Below, piece after piece: positions 42,272-46,827 of a DNA stretch of 46,827 nucleotides. The DNA is from Chitinophagales bacterium (lineage in GTDB: Bacteria > Bacteroidota > Bacteroidia > Chitinophagales > JADIYW01). The first letter of the stretch is position 1. Each line of letters starts with the position of its first letter. Both the position numbers and the translations under genes were made by a program. The notes beneath the pieces were generated by a model. The model saw only the letters and a list, made by a program, of their open reading frames with translations, was not told the origin of the DNA and searched no databases. The DNA lies in the NCBI GenBank assembly GCA_017984135.1, contig JAGNZZ010000017.1, forward strand, positions 1 through 46,827, read 5' to 3'.

Positions 42272-44113
42272 ATGTTAAAGAATAAAAAAATCGTAAAAAC
42301 CTATATATCGTGTTGCTTATTTATTATCAGCATACTCGTTTTATTGTCATTTTCCTCAAAGCCTACAGCATCCATCGAAACTAAAAATTTTAGTATAAAT
42401 AATGTAAAATTGTTTTCAAATCAATTAGATACATTTCAATTTTTAATAGATAGCAAGACAAATAAACAAAAACTTTTAGAACGATTTGTTCAAATGCGTT
42501 TGGAGTTTAAAAAAATTGAATTTGTACTTGAATATTTAGACAACAATAGGTATCCATTTTTTAATGGTGCAAATGCTGTTGAAATGGAATATGGTTATGA
42601 TCCAAACGTAAAGCCAGAAGGATTACAGGTAATTGAAAGTGAATTATATAATGATAGTGTAGATTACACTAGATTAACACAATTAACCACACAATTAAAG
42701 TATAGAAATTTGGCATTCTATCTCATTCTGCAACGTGCCAATATGAATGAAACCTACTGGTTCGAGGCCATTCGATTTCATCTAATTCGAATTGAAACAT
42801 TGAGTTTAGTCTCATTTGATTCACCAGATTTGAGAAATAATATTGCAGAAATTGCTTCAAGCTTAAATACAATTAAAACTATCTTTTCATTTTATAAAGA
42901 GAATAGTTTAGCTTATTTTTCTTTAGAGGCACAATTAATATCAACCATCAATTATCTACATAAAAAAAACTTTAACAACCTGGATAGATTGACTTTTACA
43001 AAACAATATTTATATCCACTCAATCAAAAAGTTGTACAATTTCAAAATCATTTAAAAATTGAAAACTTAGAAAATAATGGCAATTTATTTAGAGCTGTAA
43101 ATTTAAATGCGAAATCGATTTATGCTATTGATTTTATCAATACTAAATTTTATGCATCGGATAAATATTATACGTCAAAACCATTACTTTCAGAGATTGG
43201 AAAAAAATTGTTTTATGATAAAAATTTGTCAGCAGACAAAAGTATGAGTTGTGCTACTTGCCATCAACCACAAAATGCTTTCAGTGATAAATTACCAACA
43301 TCCATTACCAATAATCCATCTATTTTCCAAAAACGAAATACGCCAAGCTTATTAAATGTTGCCTTTCAAGTATCCTATTTCTATGATTTACGTGCTGTTA
43401 CACTTGAAACTCAAGTCGATCAAGTAGTAGCCAATAAACAAGAATTTAACCATAACTATGCCGATCTAATTTCGATTTTAAGAAATGATACGAACTACGT
43501 TCGTTTATTTAATACAGCATTTCCACAGTACAAAGAAGAAGCCATATCTATAACCAGCATCAATACTTGTATTTCAGAATTTGAACGAAAATTTGTATTC
43601 TTAAATTCGCCATTTGATAAATATATGCGTGGAGAATCCAATAAAATAAGCCTATCTGCAAAAAAAGGGTTTAATATATTTATGGGAAAAGCACAATGTG
43701 GATCTTGTCATTTTGCACCTACATTTTTTGGGAATGTTCCACCATTTTATGGCGTTTCAGAATCAGAAGTATTAGGAATTACAAAAACTTTCGATACCAT
43801 TCATCCAGTACTAGATGACGACATTGGCAGATATGAATTTTTTCAAATTCCGGATTTCAAACATTCTATCAAAACATCAACCGTTCGAAATGCAGAATTA
43901 ACAGCACCTTACATGCATCATGGCGGTTTTAAAACATTAGAGGAAGTCGTAGAATTCTATGAACAAGGTGGTGGTTTAGGCATGAAACTAGATGTGCCAA
44001 ATCAAACGTTACAGGACAAACGATTGCATCTTTCAAAACAAGAAAAACTAGATTTAATTTCATTCATGAAAGCATTGACAGATACCACCAATATCCATCG
44101 TCTAAATCCATAA
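42272..44113 (+). CDS. Di-heme cytochrome c peroxidase (CcpA/MauG family) with N-terminal helical extension
   Basis: A 613-residue exported protein: a hydrophobic segment (YISCCLFIISILVLLSFSS) serves as signal or lipoprotein-like anchor. Residues about 45-300 form an all-helical region specific to this group, of unknown role. Two heme c sites follow: CATCH (residues 327-331) and CGSCH (476-480), with the usual GKKLFYDKNLSADKSMSCAT lead-in and TAPYMHHGGFKTLEEVVEFY near the end. The family reduces hydrogen peroxide with electrons from a small cytochrome, in the periplasm. An amino-acid permease gene follows by 57 bp on the same strand. Heme comes from the hemA/hemCD route seen earlier. Confidence 0.92.
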   Translation: MLKNKKIVKTYISCCLFIISILVLLSFSSKPTASIETKNFSINNVKLFSNQLDTFQFLIDSKTNKQKLLERFVQMRLEFKKIEFVLEYLDNNRYPFFNGANAVEMEYGYDPNVKPEGLQVIESELYNDSVDYTRLTQLTTQLKYRNLAFYLILQRANMNETYWFEAIRFHLIRIETLSLVSFDSPDLRNNIAEIASSLNTIKTIFSFYKENSLAYFSLEAQLISTINYLHKKNFNNLDRLTFTKQYLYPLNQKVVQFQNHLKIENLENNGNLFRAVNLNAKSIYAIDFINTKFYASDKYYTSKPLLSEIGKKLFYDKNLSADKSMSCATCHQPQNAFSDKLPTSITNNPSIFQKRNTPSLLNVAFQVSYFYDLRAVTLETQVDQVVANKQEFNHNYADLISILRNDTNYVRLFNTAFPQYKEEAISITSINTCISEFERKFVFLNSPFDKYMRGESNKISLSAKKGFNIFMGKAQCGSCHFAPTFFGNVPPFYGVSESEVLGITKTFDTIHPVLDDDIGRYEFFQIPDFKHSIKTSTVRNAELTAPYMHHGGFKTLEEVVEFYEQGGGLGMKLDVPNQTLQDKRLHLSKQEKLDLISFMKALTDTTNIHRLNP

Positions 44114-44170
44114 TTTAAATTTGATTTTTACCTAATTTATTTTTTACCTTTATCCAAACTAAAAGATTGG

Positions 44171-45844
44171 ATGAATTGGAACAACTTATTCAGAAAAAAA
44201 TCAGTAGAAGTAATCTTAAAAGAAGTGGAACAACAAAATGATGTTTCTGATTCTTCCACGCATTCTCAAGGTTTAAAAAGAGATTTAACTGTACGTGATT
44301 TAACAGCATTAGGTGTTGCCGCATTAATAGGAGCAGGAATATTTTCAACCATTGGCAGAGCGTGTTTTGACGGCGGACCTGCTGTATCCTTGTTGTTTAT
44401 CGGGATATCCATAGCTTGCGGATTTTCAGCATTATGTTATGCTGAATTTGCTTCACGCATACCTGTTGCTGGCAGCGCATATACCTATTCGTATGCTGTA
44501 TTTGGAGAGCTGATTGCATGGATAATTGGTTGGGATTTACTATTGGAATATGCCATTGGAAACATTACCGTTGCCATTTCTTGGAGTGGTAATTTAACCA
44601 GTTTTTTACACGGCTTTGGAATTGTGCTTCCTAAATATTTGACCACAAGTTTCTTAGAAGCAAAAAATAATATTCCTGAATTATGGGCAACCGCACCAAA
44701 ATTATTTGGCATTCCATTTATCATTAATATTCCTGCATTTACCATTAATTTATTCATTACTTTATTAGTTTATATTGGTATAAAAGAGTCTAAACGTTTT
44801 GCAAACGGAATGGTAATTTTTAAAGTACTAGTTATTTTAGTGGTTATCGCTATCGGTGCATTTTATGTAGTGCCTGAAAATTGGTCGCCTTTTGCACCTA
44901 ATGGAATTGGAGGTGTATTAAAAGGAGTTTCTGCTGTCTTCTTTGCTTATATTGGATTTGATGCTATTTCAACAACAGCTGAAGAATGTAAAAATCCTCA
45001 ACGTGATTTACCACGTGGCATGATGTATTCATTAATTATTTCCACTGTTTTATATATTTTAACAGCATTGGTTTTAACAGGAATGGTTCATTATTCTCAA
45101 TTGAATACAGAAGCATTTATTGCTGAAGCCTTTAAAAAAATAGGATTAAATTGGGTTGCCGGCTTAATTGCTTTTAGTGCGCTAATTGCAACTGCAAGTG
45201 TAATGTTGGTATTCCAAATTGGACAACCTAGAATTTGGATGAGTATGAGTAGGGATGGACTACTGCCAAAAAAATTCGCCGAAGTACATCCAAAATACAA
45301 AACACCTGCATTTGCTACAATTGTTACGGGTATTATAGTTGGCGTACCTGCATTATTTTTAGATGCCGCTTTAGTAACAGATATGTGTAGCATTGGCACT
45401 TTATTCGCATTTATTTTAGTATGTGGTGGCGTAATTATTTTACAACAAAAAGATAAAGAATCATCAATAAAACGCGATTCATCTAGATTTAAGACACCAT
45501 ATATTAATGGCCAATTTATAGTACCTGCGTTAGTATTAGTGGGACTGTTTTGGTTTTTTATAAATACAACTAATTTTGAAACTACATTTCCTTTTGATAA
45601 AGGTTATGATGAATGGAAACATCAAATACCATTTTGGATATTTTTAGTAGTAACATTTGTAGTCGTATTTAAAACATTCATACATAAATGGTCGTTAATT
45701 CCTGTATTAGGCTTTCTAAGTTGTAGTTATTTAGTTTCAACTTTAGGAATCACCAATTGGTTGCGTTTTTTGGCATGGATGGCGATCGGTTTAGTTATCT
45801 ATTTTGTGTATGGTATAAAGAAAAGCAAGTTAAACCAAGACTAA
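44171..45844 (+). CDS. APC-superfamily amino acid permease
   Basis: A 557-residue inner-membrane transporter with about 12-14 helices. The N-terminal core has RDLTALGVAALIGAGIFSTI (unwound helix 1, GAGIF), FIGISIACGFSALCYAEFAS, and GSAYTYSYAVFGELIAWIIG. The next part has FFAYIGFDAISTTAEECKNP QRDLPRG-type residues (helix 6-7 loop, split here for length). It is closest by eye to the cationic amino-acid transporter-like (CAT/YhdG) group, which import amino acids with protons. The exact substrate is unknown. It starts 57 bp after the peroxidase gene, and no terminator is seen between them. Confidence 0.92.
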   Translation: MNWNNLFRKKSVEVILKEVEQQNDVSDSSTHSQGLKRDLTVRDLTALGVAALIGAGIFSTIGRACFDGGPAVSLLFIGISIACGFSALCYAEFASRIPVAGSAYTYSYAVFGELIAWIIGWDLLLEYAIGNITVAISWSGNLTSFLHGFGIVLPKYLTTSFLEAKNNIPELWATAPKLFGIPFIINIPAFTINLFITLLVYIGIKESKRFANGMVIFKVLVILVVIAIGAFYVVPENWSPFAPNGIGGVLKGVSAVFFAYIGFDAISTTAEECKNPQRDLPRGMMYSLIISTVLYILTALVLTGMVHYSQLNTEAFIAEAFKKIGLNWVAGLIAFSALIATASVMLVFQIGQPRIWMSMSRDGLLPKKFAEVHPKYKTPAFATIVTGIIVGVPALFLDAALVTDMCSIGTLFAFILVCGGVIILQQKDKESSIKRDSSRFKTPYINGQFIVPALVLVGLFWFFINTTNFETTFPFDKGYDEWKHQIPFWIFLVVTFVVVFKTFIHKWSLIPVLGFLSCSYLVSTLGITNWLRFLAWMAIGLVIYFVYGIKKSKLNQD

Positions 45845-45924
45845 ACTCCTTTTTCACAGTTTTCTAACATTTTTATTCTAAATAAAAAAATAGAAGTAAG
45901 TATTTTTACTTAAATGTTTTATAC

Positions 45925-46419
45925 ATGAAAAATAAAATCAATCTATTTATACTTTTCTTGTTTATTGCTATATACGCTCAAGCAGAAAAATCATATTCCA
46001 TACAAAATGATGCATTAATTTTACCCAATAAAATTCAATTCGATGTGCATGATTACGATATTAAAAATGAAGCGGATCCTATGTTGGATTTAATTGCAGA
46101 TTATTTAAAAGATAAAAATACGATTACTAAATTTAGAATAGAAGGGCATGTATATACAGAAAAATCACAAGAAGAAAATATGAAATTAAGTTTACAACGT
46201 GCCGCTATGATAAGCTATTACCTAACGGAACGTGGTATTTCTTGTGATCGGTTGATTCCTGTCGCATTTGGTGACATGAAACCTATTGCTCCAACAGATG
46301 AATGCAATATAAATAACAATACACGAATTTCATTTTTTAATGCAGAAATAAATTACATGGCAATTCCCGGTAAAGCTGTTGATGGCTTTGCTATTAAAGA
46401 ATTCAATCCTTGTGAATAA
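45925..46419 (+). CDS. Small exported OmpA-like protein with degenerate peptidoglycan-binding site
   Basis: A 164-residue protein with a signal peptide (INLFILFLFIAIYAQA). The rest is an OmpA-type domain: LPNKIQFDVHDYDIKNEADP, LIADYLKDKNTITKFRIEGH, then LSLQRAAMISYYLTERGIS and LIPVAFGDMKPIAPTDECN. In OmpA the Asp after GxT(D) and the Arg of LSxRRA contact diaminopimelate. Here the Asp position reads VYTE (lost), while the Arg of LQRA is kept. It may thus bind peptidoglycan weakly or bind something else. There is no barrel. The RNA-like element D follows its stop. Confidence 0.85.
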   Translation: MKNKINLFILFLFIAIYAQAEKSYSIQNDALILPNKIQFDVHDYDIKNEADPMLDLIADYLKDKNTITKFRIEGHVYTEKSQEENMKLSLQRAAMISYYLTERGISCDRLIPVAFGDMKPIAPTDECNINNNTRISFFNAEINYMAIPGKAVDGFAIKEFNPCE

Positions 46420-46463
46420 TAACTAAGATAAGATTTTCATAAAAAAATAAAACCCCAAAATTG

Positions 46464-46551
46464 GGGTTTCAAATGTTTCTGATGAGGGTTTCTATGATTA
46501 CTATCCTTAATGAGTCATCGGGTAATAATTCTTCGATAAGCGTTTTTTTTT
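46464..46551 (+). ncRNA. Diverged copy D of the repeated RNA-like element (two boxes, T9 tail)
   Basis: Two box-like segments, GGGTTTCAAATGTTTCTGATG (one inserted base; 46465 onward, inside the right arm of a hairpin) and GGGTTTCTATG at 46486-46496, are followed by TTAATGAGTCATCGGGTAA, similar to the copy C middle. A T9 run is at 46543-46551. The stem before it is weak, and no promoter is seen. It may be read as the 3' UTR of the OmpA-like gene. The 150 bp from here to the tRNA hold nothing I recognise. Confidence 0.4.
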
Positions 46552-46701
46552 AATTATAAGATAATATTAAGAAAAAATATCATACTTGTCAAGTTTTAAT
46601 TGCATTTATTAAAACTAATTGATAGATATCAAGAAATTTATATTATTCTAGAAATATGAAAAGGAGAAGAAATGTAAATGAAAGTGGAAAATTATAAAGT
46701 G

Positions 46702-46785
46702 TACCCGGGGCGGGACTCGAACCCGCACAGCCGCGATGGCCACAGGATTTTAAGTCCTGCGTGTCTACCATTCCACCACCCGGGC
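46702..46785 (-). tRNA. tRNA-Leu (anticodon UAA)
   Basis: An 84-nt type II tRNA on the minus strand. Acceptor GCCCGGG / CCCGGGU with discriminator A, D arm GUGGAAUGGUAGAC, anticodon stem CAGGA / UCCUG with loop CUUAAAA (anticodon UAA, reading UUA and UUG), a long variable arm, and T arm GCGGG UUCGAGU CCCGC. The long variable arm fits leucine. The first acceptor pair is G-U. CCA is not encoded. Confidence 0.95.
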
Positions 46786-46827
46786 GCAACTTTAAATAAA
46801 ATAGGAATTGAAAAACTCCTACTTGGA

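Noticed and set aside
46450..46469. AAACCCCAA / TTGGGGTTT hairpin as the normal terminator of the OmpA-like gene
   Set aside because: The stem is good but is followed by TTTCAAATG, not a T-run; the T9 run 75 bp later is a better end. It is kept as part of element D.

Overview
The window reads as chromosomal DNA of a low-GC member of the Bacteroidota. The evidence is type IX secretion (T9SS) C-terminal sorting domains on several secreted proteins, a gliding-motility-type (type B) C-terminal domain, Bacteroidota-style promoters (TTTG, about 19 nt, TAnnTTTG), general absence of Shine-Dalgarno sites, and several lineage-typical genes (HemC-HemD fusion, DUF5106/TlpA-type protein, a large SprA-like barrel protein, a helical protein resembling families in Saprospiraceae-type genomes). 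Order Saprospirales or Chitinophagales is plausible but not proven. No phage, insertion sequence, plasmid or CRISPR array was seen.

Layout. 1-4920: secreted T9SS cargo (endonuclease I, YCF48/BNR-like protein, M43 metalloprotease) with a zinc alcohol dehydrogenase between them. 4953-7114: ilvE, divergent from a small HolD-like protein and rdgB. 7116-9368: an ECF sigma factor overlapping the gene of a protein with an anti-sigma-like N-terminus, one inner-membrane helix and an outer-membrane barrel. 9379-13343: yigZ, EamA transporter and ribD, then prmC and a nitroreductase. 13419-19748: a large barrel protein, cysH, kdsB, and a LysM/double-psi-barrel protein. 19837-22854: hemA and a hemC-hemD fusion. 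22918-24096: the 5'-truncated remnant of a type B T9SS surface protein. 24120-31395: pyrE, NUDIX, AEC transporter, formimidoyltransferase, aspartokinase, fbp, thioredoxin-like protein. 31639-36485: a TPR protein and its barrel partner. 36496-46419: hemerythrin, SDR epimerase, helical protein, 50-aa protein, metallophosphoesterase, di-heme peroxidase, APC permease, OmpA-like protein. The window ends with tRNA-Leu(UAA).

Most novel signal. A short non-coding element recurs between 37.2 and 46.6 kb. It is a conserved 20-nt box (GGGTTTYTATGTTTCTAGAC), then a small imperfect stem, then an intrinsic terminator. Copies are at 37205, 37346, 38729 and, diverged, 46464/46486. The copy at 38729 has a near-ideal promoter whose predicted start falls on the GGG of the box, so it looks like a free-standing RNA gene of about 60 nt. 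At 40686-40843, directly after a 50-codon ORF and before a terminator, five degenerate copies lie in the opposite orientation. A transcript of that ORF would carry five sites complementary to the RNA's 5' end, one matching over 20 nt with a single G-U pair. I propose a multicopy small-RNA family with a sponge or target transcript. An alternative is that the array is simply a decayed inverted cluster of the same element.

Most other genes are ordinary housekeeping genes. Start codons were moved from the longest reading frame where a promoter, signal peptide or family length argued for it; each case is stated.
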